Origin: CALJFL01 sp963669435
Lineage (GTDB): Bacteria; Pseudomonadota; Gammaproteobacteria; Pseudomonadales; Halieaceae
DNA length: 64,000 nucleotides
Direction: 5' to 3'
Assembly (NCBI GenBank): GCA_963669435.1
Contig: OY770025.1
Coordinates: 2,480,001-2,544,000 of the forward strand
A program made the translations under genes and the position numbers. Shown piece after piece: positions 25,980 to 34,333 of the stretch (the stretch's first letter is position 1; every line of letters begins with the position of its first letter). A model generated the notes under the pieces. The model made no database searches. It worked only from the letters and a program-made list of their open reading frames with translations, and was not told the origin of the DNA.

Positions 25980-28097
25980 TTATCTGAAAACTGAGACGGG
26001 CACGCCATTGACGGCGGCATTTCCCGACAATTCGTCAAGGTATAACTCGTCGGTGACATCGTTGCAGCTAACCCCTGCATGCGCCTCTGCCGTGGACATA
26101 CGCACACCGGCACGCCCATGGCCAAAACCGTGTGGCAGGCTGACGACGCCGGGCATCATGTCTTCCGATGCTTCCACGCGCGCCTGTACCGAACCGGCCC
26201 GGGAGCTGAGGGTGGCTGTCTCCTTGTCGCTAATTCCCCGTTCTTGCATGTCCTGGGGGTTCATGAGCAGGGTGCAGCGATCCTTACCTTTAACCAGCAG
26301 GTGGAAGTTATGCATCCAGGAATTGTTGGAACGCACATGCCGCCGACCGATTAATCGCAGCTGCTTGACCGCTGTCCCACGAAATTCCTGTTTGAGACGG
26401 TCGAGATCAGACAGGGTGGTCTCTACGGCGCAGTTGATCGTTTTGTCGGGGGTTTGCAGGCGGTCCGGTAATTGGCTCTGTAGCTCGCCAAGGTCAATAC
26501 CGGAGGGGTTCTCGCGCAGTTTTTCCAGGCTGATTTGTTGATCTTTTCTCTGTTGCTCTCCGTAGGGCCCAAATTTGAGACCCTGTGCCACGACCTGGTC
26601 CGGGCTCATTGGTGGGCGAGGTTCCTGTCCCAAGGCCTCGGCAACCCGGTTGCCCAACTCGGTAAAAATCTCCCAATCGTGCAGGCAATTCTCCGGCTTA
26701 TCAAAAACAGGATCGTTAAAACGCGCGGTATTGCGGATGGCATTGATATGAAACGCGATGTCGTAGTGGTCGTGCTCCAGTGGCGAGGTGGGTGGCAATA
26801 TGATGTCAGCGTGCCGGGTGGTCTCATTGATATAAGGGTCCAGCGACACCATAAATTCCAACTGCTCCAGTGCGTCGTCAAGCTGCCGCCCGTTGGGAGT
26901 AGACAGCACCGGGTTGCCTGCGCCTGTAAACAGGGCCCTTATCTGATTCTCTCCCTCGGTAGTGATCTCCTCCGCCATTGCCGAGGCAGGCAGCTCGCGG
27001 TCGAACTCGGGCAGTCCACGGACCCGGCTGCGATGCCGGCCGAAACCACCGGGGCTGCTGGTGCTGATGGTGTCTACCGCAGGCAGCGTGAATAATGAGC
27101 CGCCGGGTTTGTCCAGGTTGCCGGTAACAATGTTGATCAGTTGGATCAGCCATTGGTTCAGTGCACCGTAGGCCTGGGTCGAGACTCCCATTCGGCCGTA
27201 GCAGATGGCGCTGCCGGCGTTTGCCAGGTCGCGGGCGATCGTGCGAATTTCCGCTGCGGCAATACCTGTGTGCTGCGCGGCCAGGTCTGCGGTTATTTCC
27301 TGAATGGCAGCGGCGACCTCGTCCATGCCGGTCACGAAGGACTCCAGGTGGCCATAATCCACCAGGCCCTCTTCGATGATGGTGTTAAGGATGGCTGCTA
27401 GCAGCAGCGCGTCGGTGCCAGGCGTGATGAAGTGGTGTTCGCTCGCGAGATCGGCAGTTTCTGTGCGACGAGGGTCGACTACGACCAGTTTACCGCCGCG
27501 CTTCTTCAATGCCTTGATGCGCTTGCGCACATCAGGGACGGTCCAGAGACTGCCATTGGAGGCCAGCGGGTTCGCGCCCAGCATCAGAAAGTAATCTGTG
27601 CGGTCTATGTCCGGAATGGGAAACAGCGACTTGTGACCAAACAGCCAGAGCGATGCGAGGTGGTGGGGCAATTGGTCGACGGAGGTTGCGGAAAAGCGGT
27701 TGTTGGTGCGGAAAAATCGAAACAGGTTGTTCTGGTGTGTCAGCATGCCGTAGTTATGAACTGACGGATTGCCCAGGTAGACACCGATAGCGTGTACGCC
27801 ATCGCGATTGTGAATTTCCAGTAAGCGCGCAGCAGTAGTATCGAGCGCCTCCTGCCAGCTGATTTCCTGCCAATCAACGGTGCCATCCTCGGCGACCACC
27901 TTTTTTACCGGGGCCCGGAGCCGATCCGGATCTTCGTGCAAATCCCGCAGAGCAACTGCTTTTGGGCAGATGTGTCCACGGCTCAGCGGGTCGTTCTTGT
28001 CACCCTTGATGCTCAAGATCTCCGAGCCGTCTGTTTCTATGACAAGTCCGCAAATGGCTTCACAGAGGTGGCAGGCGCGATAGTGGGTTTCCGGCAT
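25980..28097 (-). CDS. cytoplasmic molybdopterin oxidoreductase
   Basis: 705 residues. The N-terminal 4Fe-4S site is C9, C12, C16 and C44 (YRACHLCEAICG, HICPKA). The DMSO-reductase-family core (ANPLASNG, VVDPRRTETADLA) and the C-terminal molydopterin-binding barrel (ATLSSRAGSVQARVEAS) follow. There is no Tat signal, so it acts in the cytoplasm, and no small subunits, cytochrome or chaperone lie beside it. It resembles the nitrate reductase/formate dehydrogenase branch, but the substrate cannot be read from the sequence. The lemA-M48 pair follows. Confidence 0.85.
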   Translation of the reverse strand: MPETHYRACHLCEAICGLVIETDGSEILSIKGDKNDPLSRGHICPKAVALRDLHEDPDRLRAPVKKVVAEDGTVDWQEISWQEALDTTAARLLEIHNRDGVHAIGVYLGNPSVHNYGMLTHQNNLFRFFRTNNRFSATSVDQLPHHLASLWLFGHKSLFPIPDIDRTDYFLMLGANPLASNGSLWTVPDVRKRIKALKKRGGKLVVVDPRRTETADLASEHHFITPGTDALLLAAILNTIIEEGLVDYGHLESFVTGMDEVAAAIQEITADLAAQHTGIAAAEIRTIARDLANAGSAICYGRMGVSTQAYGALNQWLIQLINIVTGNLDKPGGSLFTLPAVDTISTSSPGGFGRHRSRVRGLPEFDRELPASAMAEEITTEGENQIRALFTGAGNPVLSTPNGRQLDDALEQLEFMVSLDPYINETTRHADIILPPTSPLEHDHYDIAFHINAIRNTARFNDPVFDKPENCLHDWEIFTELGNRVAEALGQEPRPPMSPDQVVAQGLKFGPYGEQQRKDQQISLEKLRENPSGIDLGELQSQLPDRLQTPDKTINCAVETTLSDLDRLKQEFRGTAVKQLRLIGRRHVRSNNSWMHNFHLLVKGKDRCTLLMNPQDMQERGISDKETATLSSRAGSVQARVEASEDMMPGVVSLPHGFGHGRAGVRMSTAEAHAGVSCNDVTDELYLDELSGNAAVNGVPVSVFR

Positions 28098-28285
28098 GGC
28101 CGTTCTCCATCCAGTAATGTTTTTATCTCAAAGCACGAGAGACAGTCGCTACGCCAGCTTTGGCGGTGATAAACTTGCCGTCCCCGTGGGATAAGGGATC
28201 GTATTGTAGCCTTTTTCGCGGGCGGCGAAACCAGCAGGGTAAATGGCCAGCCGCCACTGGCAGCGGGGTTCGCATTCGACTACTC

Positions 28286-28556
28286 TAGGGCACCTCTGCT
28301 TAATACGGTGATACCTCAGGCTTTGCGTCGATACGACCAGCAAGGCCCCGTCGCGCAGGAATGCTGGTTGACTTTCAAGCGGCGGCAACGCCGCTGGTCG
28401 TATCGACGCAAAGCCCCGTAGGGCGGTCCTCTGGCGCCCTTTGGACGGCGTTGGGCCGCTCGTCAAGGACAACCAGCCTTGACCTTCACGGCCCGCCTTG
28501 CCAAAGTGCGCCAGAGGCTCCGCTGAGGCATTACCGTATTAAGCAGAGGTGCCCTA
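28286..28556. repeat. 271-bp three-armed palindromic element (MITE-like)
   Basis: Outer arms 28286-28319 and 28523-28556 are inverted copies of 34 bases with two mismatches. Inside lie two further hairpins: 28320-28340 with 28394-28414 (21 bp, perfect) and 28428-28444 with 28501-28517 (17 bp, one mismatch). The second contains two inner stems (28453-28458/28489-28494 and 28462-28468/28477-28483). The whole could fold as a three-way junction. The ends are TAGGGCACC and GGTGCCCTA, so a TA dinucleotide flanks each side, as in some MITEs. No protein is encoded. The remainder of the 28098-28583 gap shows nothing else. Confidence 0.8.
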
Positions 28557-28583
28557 AAATTTTGCCATCGGAATTCACGGTTA

Positions 28584-30032
28584 ATGAACAAGAGCTGGAA
28601 GTCCTATCGCCCAGGCAAGTTTTTTGACGAGCTCATAACTGCCAAGGGTTCCCCACGGGTTAACGCCCGGCGGGCCGTTGACCTCCTGCAGCGACTGACT
28701 ACTGAAGAAATGGCTGCCCGGCGAACCGCTGCTGAACTCGCGATTCGTGAGTTGGGAATTTCCTTCACCGTGTATACCGAGGGCGGTAATATCGATCGCG
28801 CCTGGCCTTTCGATATCATTCCGCGCGTAATCCCGAAAACTGAATGGGCGAAGGTGAGCGCGGGGCTCAGTCAACGCAGTCGCGCACTCAATTGTTTTAT
28901 CGATGACATCTACAATAAGCAGCGGATATTGAAAGACGGTGTCGTGCCTGCGGAAATCGTGCTGGATTCCCCGAACTACAAACCGCAGTGCGAAGGCATG
29001 TCGCCACGTCACGGGGTCTGGGCGCATATTTGCGGCACGGACCTGGTACGCAACGTCGACGGGAAATTCTATGTACTTGAAGATAATCTGCGAGTACCTT
29101 CCGGCGTCTCCTATATGGTGGAAAATCGGGAGATTACCAAGCGGGTGCTGCCTGAATTGTTCGAGAACTACAGCATTTTGCCTGTAGATGATTATCCGTC
29201 TCGCCTCTATCAGACCCTGGCGTCTCTCTCTCCACGTGAGCGGCGTCGACCCTGTATCGTTGTGTTAACGCCGGGAATCTATAATTCCGCCTATTTTGAG
29301 CACGCGTTCCTTGCACAGGGCATGGGGGCGGAACTGGTTGAAGGCCCGGACCTGTTTGTTGGCGATGACGATTGCGTTTATATGCGCACGGTGGACGGCC
29401 CGGTAAGGGTAGATGTCATTTATCGGCGCATCGATGAAGATTTCATGGATCCCGAGGCCTTTCGGGAAGATTCTATTTTAGGTGTGGCGGGGCTAATGCG
29501 GTCCTGGCGGGCCGGTAAGGTTGCAATCGCCAATGCACCCGGCGCCGGTGTGGCGGACGATAAAGTCGTATATGCCTACGTGCCCGATATGATTCGTTAC
29601 TACCTCAAGGAAAAGCCCGCGATCGATAGCGTGCCCACCTATTTGTGTATGCGGGAAAAAGATCGTGAGTACGTGTTGAACAACCTGCCGAAACTGGTCG
29701 TTAAGCCGGCCAATGAATCCGGTGGTTACGGGCTGATGGTGGGGCCACATAGCACCAAGGCAACCCACCGCAAGTTCGCGAAGCTTATTGAGAAGGACCC
29801 GCGCAACTATATTGCCCAGCCGACCCTGTCTCTGTCCACGGCGCCCACCTATATCGACGATTCCATTGAGCCGCGCCACCTGGATTTGCGGCCCTTTATT
29901 TTGCAGGGCAAGGATACCTGGGTAACGCCGGGCGGATTAACCCGGGTAGCGCTGGTAAAGGGTTCACTGGTGGTGAACTCTTCCCAGGGAGGTGGTAGCA
30001 AAGATACCTGGATTGTGGAGGGCAAATCATGA
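28584..30032 (+). CDS. circularly permuted ATP-grasp protein
   Basis: 482 residues. It belongs to the circularly permuted ATP-grasp (CPATP-grasp, DUF404/DUF407) family, thought to ligate amino acids or peptides through acyl-phosphate chemistry. Recognisable are the N-terminal GNIDRAWPFDIIPR, YVLEDNLRVPSGVSYM, RVDVIYRRIDEDFMDP and the late KLVVKPANESGGYGLMVG, with HLDLRPFILQG near the end. The alpha-E gene overlaps its stop (ATGA), so the two are translated together. Product and substrate are unknown; known clusters with Anbu proteases suggest peptide synthesis or tagging. Confidence 0.9.
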   Translation: MNKSWKSYRPGKFFDELITAKGSPRVNARRAVDLLQRLTTEEMAARRTAAELAIRELGISFTVYTEGGNIDRAWPFDIIPRVIPKTEWAKVSAGLSQRSRALNCFIDDIYNKQRILKDGVVPAEIVLDSPNYKPQCEGMSPRHGVWAHICGTDLVRNVDGKFYVLEDNLRVPSGVSYMVENREITKRVLPELFENYSILPVDDYPSRLYQTLASLSPRERRRPCIVVLTPGIYNSAYFEHAFLAQGMGAELVEGPDLFVGDDDCVYMRTVDGPVRVDVIYRRIDEDFMDPEAFREDSILGVAGLMRSWRAGKVAIANAPGAGVADDKVVYAYVPDMIRYYLKEKPAIDSVPTYLCMREKDREYVLNNLPKLVVKPANESGGYGLMVGPHSTKATHRKFAKLIEKDPRNYIAQPTLSLSTAPTYIDDSIEPRHLDLRPFILQGKDTWVTPGGLTRVALVKGSLVVNSSQGGGSKDTWIVEGKS

Positions 30033-30967
30033 TTATGCTCTCACGCGTAGCCGAACGCCTCTACTGGATGGCCAGGTACCTGGAGCGCGCGGAGGACACG
30101 GCCCGTCTCACGCTGGCTTACAATCATTTGATTATGGACATACCACGCGGCTCGGAGCCCGGTTGGGACGTGCTGATCCGCATTCTCGATGCGGATCCGG
30201 ATTTTTACCGCACCTACCGCGCTGGCAATGAGCAGAACGTACTGAAGTATCTGATCGCCGATGAGCACAGTTGCAGTAGTATCCCCTTCGCGGTCCAGGC
30301 TGTGCGCGAGAACGTACGTACTACCCGGGATGTGTTGCCAGAGGAAACCTGGGAGCTGGTCAATGAGCTGACTATTTACACGCAGGACATGGCCCAGGCC
30401 TCGGTTGGCCGCCGTAATCGCCACGCGTTCCTGGAACAGATTATCAACCGCTGTCAGATGATCAACGGTACGCTACTGAGTTCTTTGAATCGTGATCACT
30501 CATATCGGTTTATCAAGCTTGGCCACCTGTTGGAACGGGCAGATATGGCGACGCGTGTTATCGATGTGGGTGCCGGGGATATTCTCGATCGCGAGGGGGC
30601 TTTTGCTGCGATTGATCCTCTGCTCTGGGGTGCTTTGCTGCAGGCCCTGTCGGCGCTGGGGGCTTATCGGCGCATGATCGGACCGCTGGTTGAAAAGGAC
30701 GCCGTGGTCGACTTTGTTTTTGCGGAGAGTACGTTTCCGCGCTCGGTGCGATTTTGTCTGCGAGGTATTCGCGAGGAACTTGGGCCACTCAAAAACAACA
30801 AAGCCGCGCTAAGAGTACAGGAGCGTGCCCGACGCAAGCTCGGACGATTCTCGTCTGAGGCGGCTACTCGCGAAGAGCTGCACAGATTTATCGACGACTT
30901 CCAGCTGCAGATAAACCAATTACACGTGGCGATAGCGGAAACCTGGTTTCAAGCTGATAGTCGATGA
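30029..30967 (+). CDS. alpha-E domain protein
   Basis: 312 residues, all-helical. The N-terminus MIMLSRVAERLYWMARYLERAEDTARL is the hallmark of the alpha-E (DUF403) family, and FIKLGHLLERADMATRVIDVG is a second conserved stretch. Alpha-E proteins nearly always accompany a circularly permuted ATP-grasp, and are presumed to form a complex with it. It overlaps its upstream neighbour by four bases and its downstream neighbour by four bases. Confidence 0.92.
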   Translation: MIMLSRVAERLYWMARYLERAEDTARLTLAYNHLIMDIPRGSEPGWDVLIRILDADPDFYRTYRAGNEQNVLKYLIADEHSCSSIPFAVQAVRENVRTTRDVLPEETWELVNELTIYTQDMAQASVGRRNRHAFLEQIINRCQMINGTLLSSLNRDHSYRFIKLGHLLERADMATRVIDVGAGDILDREGAFAAIDPLLWGALLQALSALGAYRRMIGPLVEKDAVVDFVFAESTFPRSVRFCLRGIREELGPLKNNKAALRVQERARRKLGRFSSEAATREELHRFIDDFQLQINQLHVAIAETWFQADSR

Positions 30968-31992
30968 AACGCTTTTATTGTGAATGTGGCAGTCAGGTAT
31001 TCTTCGAAAACAACAACTGCCTGAACTGTGGTGCCCGGTTGGGTTTTGATCCACAGTCCATGGAAATCCGTTCTGTGCACCCCCTTGGTGACGGTATCTA
31101 CCGGCATCGCGATGGCATGGAGTACCGTTTCTGTAAAAACGGTGAAGACTTTGACGTGTGTAACTGGCTGCGACCGGCCTCCGATAGCCACCCCTTGTGT
31201 AAGGCCTGCCAACTCAACCGTACGATTCCCAACCAGGAGTTCCCGGACAACCAGGGACGCTGGCGGACACTGGAAGTGGCCAAGAAGCGTCTTTTCTACA
31301 CACTGATGCAGCTGCAGTTGCCGCTAAACAGTGGCTGGGATGATCCAAAAAATGGCTTGCTATTGGACTTCGTCGAAGATGGGCGCAGTCGCGCTGACAA
31401 GTTTCCCGAGTCTTTTCTCAGCACGGGTTACCTCGGTGGCGTGATTACCATCAACGTATTGGAGGCAGACGAGGTAGCACGCGTTGCCGTCCGAGAAGAG
31501 TTAAACGAAACCTACAGGACGGTACTGGGCCACCTGCGCCACGAGTCAGGGCATTACTTCTGGTCCCGGTTAAATCCTGATTCCGAGATGCAGGCGGAGT
31601 TTAATCGTCAGTTCGGCGACGAGAGCAGGGACTACCAAAAGTCGCTGGAGGCCTATTACCAGGCCGGTCCATCACCAAATTGGCGCCAGTTTTACATCAG
31701 CGCCTATGCCAGCGCCCATCCGTCAGAAGACTGGGCGGAGAGCTGGGGGCATTACTTGCATATTTACGACGCCCTGGACACTGCCGCCGCCCAAAAACTA
31801 CTCGATCAGTCTCCGGCTGAATTGGATATTACCGAGCGTATCGCCCTCTGGCGGGATTTAAGTATTACCCTGAATGAAATGAACCGCAGTGTGGGCAGGG
31901 GTGACGCCTATCCGTTTGTCATCAACAAACATGTCGCACGGAAGTTAACGTTTGTCGACAAGGTTATTCGTCAGCTTCAAGCACTGCATTGA
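30964..31992 (+). CDS. zinc-ribbon metallopeptidase of the ATP-grasp/Anbu module
   Basis: 342 residues. An N-terminal zinc ribbon (C6, C8, C19, C22) and a second Cys set (C57, C66, C79, C82) precede a gluzincin-like domain with HESGH at 193-197 and a conserved downstream WAESWGHYLHIYD. It matches the putative zinc-binding metallopeptidase family (DUF2248). It occupies the place where many such clusters carry a transglutaminase. It overlaps alpha-E by four bases and its last 29 bases are antisense to the end of the Anbu gene. Confidence 0.85.
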   Translation: MKRFYCECGSQVFFENNNCLNCGARLGFDPQSMEIRSVHPLGDGIYRHRDGMEYRFCKNGEDFDVCNWLRPASDSHPLCKACQLNRTIPNQEFPDNQGRWRTLEVAKKRLFYTLMQLQLPLNSGWDDPKNGLLLDFVEDGRSRADKFPESFLSTGYLGGVITINVLEADEVARVAVREELNETYRTVLGHLRHESGHYFWSRLNPDSEMQAEFNRQFGDESRDYQKSLEAYYQAGPSPNWRQFYISAYASAHPSEDWAESWGHYLHIYDALDTAAAQKLLDQSPAELDITERIALWRDLSITLNEMNRSVGRGDAYPFVINKHVARKLTFVDKVIRQLQALH

Positions 31993-32713
31993 GTGAAGGG
32001 AGATCCCCGAACGCCACTCGGATACTCTCGTCCCAGGATTCACGCAGGTTCGAGAGGTAAGGGTGATTTTCTTCCAGCTTACAGTACTGTTCCTGGGGTA
32101 GCAGGCTGTCGGTACGATAAAACAGGCATTCCAGAGGTGGGCCCACGGTGGCATTGGAACGCATGGTAGAGTCGACGGATACCAGGGCGCAGCGCATGGC
32201 TGTCTCAAAGGGCGTGTCTGAGCGGATGATGCGATCCAGAATCGGCTTGCCGTACTTGGTTTCACCGATCTGCAGGTAGGGATATTGCTCCGAGGCAGTG
32301 ATGTGGTTGCCCTCGGGGTAAATCATATACAGCTCGGGGGGGTGATTCTTGATCTGGCCACCGAGAATAAATGTGGCAGCTGCATTAAAACCCGCATTGG
32401 GTCCGCCCTTGTTGGCGTACTTTTCCTGTTCCCGGATACTGATCTCACCGAGATAGTCCGCCACGTCGGAGACATACTCCGCCTTGAGGATATTGAACTC
32501 GGTGTCTTCTTCCAGATCCCGCTGAATTTGCGACACCACGGCCTGGCTGGTTGCCAGGTTTCCGGCCGATAGCACGACCAGTGAGCGGTCGTAAGGCACT
32601 GAAAAACGGTGCATTTTACTGTAGGTACTGACCCTGTCGGGCCCGGCATTAGTTCTCGAATCGGAACAGAACACCAGCCCTTCGTCCAGGGCTATGGCGA
32701 GGCAGTAGGTCAT
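31964..32713 (-). CDS. proteasome-type protease (Anbu family)
   Basis: 249 residues. It belongs to the Anbu (ancestral beta subunit) branch of Ntn-hydrolases. Met1 removal would expose Thr2 (MTYCLAIALDEGLVFCSDSR) as the nucleophile, with the SDSR aspartate and the lysine in TYSKMHRF as the expected partners. FNAAATFILGGQI and ALVSVDSTMRSNATVGPP are family motifs. It is convergent with the ATP-grasp/alpha-E/metallopeptidase genes, which is the association known for this family. The substrate is unknown. Confidence 0.9.
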   Translation of the reverse strand: MTYCLAIALDEGLVFCSDSRTNAGPDRVSTYSKMHRFSVPYDRSLVVLSAGNLATSQAVVSQIQRDLEEDTEFNILKAEYVSDVADYLGEISIREQEKYANKGGPNAGFNAAATFILGGQIKNHPPELYMIYPEGNHITASEQYPYLQIGETKYGKPILDRIIRSDTPFETAMRCALVSVDSTMRSNATVGPPLECLFYRTDSLLPQEQYCKLEENHPYLSNLRESWDESIRVAFGDLPSLNAVLEADE

Positions 32714-32816
32714 ATTGGGGTGGAAGCTCGGATGACGTGGCGATCTTATTCGAAAACGAACGAGGGAATATAAAGCCTATCGCCGGGAAATACCATACCG
32801 GGTTCTTTTGGGCATG

Positions 32817-32867
32817 AAAAAGCCGAGCAATGCTCGGCCTTCCTGAATCTATGGTGCCCAGGAGAGG
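32817..32867 (-). repeat. duplicate of the tRNA-Leu 3' end plus terminator
   Basis: A 51-base direct repeat of 32957-33007 with two mismatches, offset by 140 bases. It contains the last 16 bases of the tRNA-Leu gene including CCA, the short spacer, and the terminator stem GCCGAG/CTCGGC with a T-run on the minus strand. The 89 bases between the copies hold small imperfect inverted repeats but no gene. It could be a scar of a deleted integrated element or of a tandem tRNA gene. Confidence 0.75.
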
Positions 32868-32956
32868 GCGGTTCTACGCGCTTTCGAAGCATGGCTTCGA
32901 GCGTGGGTTCGCGCCGCCCAGCTGTGCTGGGTGGCCGGCAGTCCGAACTGGAAACA

Positions 32957-32980
32957 AAAAAGCCGAGCAATGCTCGGCCT
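32957..32980 (-). terminator. rho-independent terminator of tRNA-Leu
   Basis: Read on the minus strand, GCCGAG and CTCGGC pair around a short loop and are followed by six Ts, 11-12 bases beyond the encoded CCA of the tRNA. A second copy lies at 32817-32840 in the duplicated segment. Confidence 0.75.
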
Positions 32981-32991
32981 TCCTAAATGTA

Positions 32992-33078
32992 TGGTGCCCA
33001 GGAGAGGACTTGAACCTCCACGCCCTTGCGAGCACTAGCACCTGAAGCTAGCGTGTCTACCAATTTCACCACCTGGGC
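32992..33078 (-). tRNA. tRNA-Leu (anticodon CAG)
   Basis: 87 bases including the encoded CCA. The acceptor stem GCCCAGG pairs with CCTGGGC, the long variable arm expected of tRNA-Leu is present, the T loop is GGTTCAAGTCC, and the anticodon loop is CTTCAGG with CAG. It reads CUG codons. Its 3' end is duplicated at 32852-32867. Downstream of it on the plus strand are two glycosyltransferase genes. Confidence 0.95.
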
Positions 33079-33229
33079 AAACAAAGTCTGATGGTGAGGC
33101 ATTCCCGGCGGAATCCCTGAGGGGGCGCACTCTACTGTCACTCCCTGGGCTTGTCAACTGGCAGTTTAACCATCATGCTGGCTATCGCAGCAGACAATAA
33201 TCTGAGTACCATCAGGGGCCTATTACACC

Positions 33230-34333
33230 TTGAATGTTCTAATGATAGCCACTAGCTACCCGCGAGATGAGGCGGACTGGCAGGGGTTGTTTATCCGCCG
33301 ACTTGCCTCCGCGATGGGCGACGCAGAACAACTCAAGGTGAGCATATGGTCGCCTGACGGGCCCAGGCATAAGAACATAGCCTACCGGTGTACGCGCAAA
33401 GATATTGATTTTCTGGATGCGCTGACGGAAAAAGGCGGTATTGCCCATCGTCTTAAGGCGTCACCTGTTGCCGGGGGATTCGATGCGCTCAGGTTACTTA
33501 CCCTACTGCGAGCACTCTACCGCCGCGAGGCCGATCATACCGAGATTTTCCACGTCAACTGGCTACAGAATGCGCTTCCTCTATTGGGAATGCGAGTCCG
33601 GGCGGTGATCTCGGTGCTGGGTAGTGACTTCAAGCTGCTAAAGCTGCCTGGAATGGTGGCCGCTATGCGTCGAGTTTTCGCGAGCAATCGCTGCATTCTC
33701 GCCCCCAACTCACAATGGATGGTACCCGAGTTAGAGCGCCTCTTTGGTGATCTCGCGATAGTTCACCCGGTCAACTTCGGCATTGATGACAACTGGTATG
33801 CCGTATCACCAGCGGGGACTTCGGCAGAGAAAAACTGGCTGTGTGTGACGAGAGTCACCGCGCCAAAAATTGGCCGTTTGTTTGATTGGGGGAAAATGCT
33901 TGCTAAAAACGGGCACACACTTAACCTCGTTGGACCTAATCAGGGAGATTTAGATATACCCTCATGGGTGAATTACCTGGGGCCGTTGACCGCAGACTCC
34001 CTGGCCCGGGACTGGTACCCTCGCTGTATCGGCTTTGTTACGCTCAGTGAGCATAGCGAGGGTAAGCCCCAGGTCTTGCTTGAAACCCTGGCGGCGGGAA
34101 TACCGGTTGTAGCCTCCGATATTCCAGCGCATGCGGAGCTGATTGAAAACGGTCGCAATGGGTATCTCGTGAGTTCGCAGGATGACTTTCATGAGGCTGT
34201 CAGTGAAGTGTTGAATCCAGCTCGTTACGCCGAACTTTCCAGAAACTGTCGTGATCAGATGAGTTCAGAATACGGTACATGGGCTGATTGCGTTGCACGC
34301 TATGAAGCACTGTACCGTTCGCTACTGCGATGA
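33230..34333 (+). CDS. family 4 glycosyltransferase
   Basis: 367 residues from a TTG at 33230, which gives MNVLMIATSYPRDEADWQG, a typical GT4 start; the ATG at 33242 is the alternative. The GT-B fold has a weak N-terminal domain, and the C-terminal donor site is marked by TLSEHSEGKPQVLLETLAAGIPVVASD, with the second glutamate of the EX7E-type motif. It transfers a sugar from a nucleotide donor to a surface glycan; the specificity is unknown. Its stop overlaps the next glycosyltransferase start (ATGA). Confidence 0.85.
   Translation: MNVLMIATSYPRDEADWQGLFIRRLASAMGDAEQLKVSIWSPDGPRHKNIAYRCTRKDIDFLDALTEKGGIAHRLKASPVAGGFDALRLLTLLRALYRREADHTEIFHVNWLQNALPLLGMRVRAVISVLGSDFKLLKLPGMVAAMRRVFASNRCILAPNSQWMVPELERLFGDLAIVHPVNFGIDDNWYAVSPAGTSAEKNWLCVTRVTAPKIGRLFDWGKMLAKNGHTLNLVGPNQGDLDIPSWVNYLGPLTADSLARDWYPRCIGFVTLSEHSEGKPQVLLETLAAGIPVVASDIPAHAELIENGRNGYLVSSQDDFHEAVSEVLNPARYAELSRNCRDQMSSEYGTWADCVARYEALYRSLLR

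Noticed and set aside
32868..32956. A second, degenerate tRNA between the two repeat copies
   Set aside because: Only the 3' 16 bases match tRNA-Leu; no anticodon arm or acceptor partner could be folded from the intervening 89 bases.
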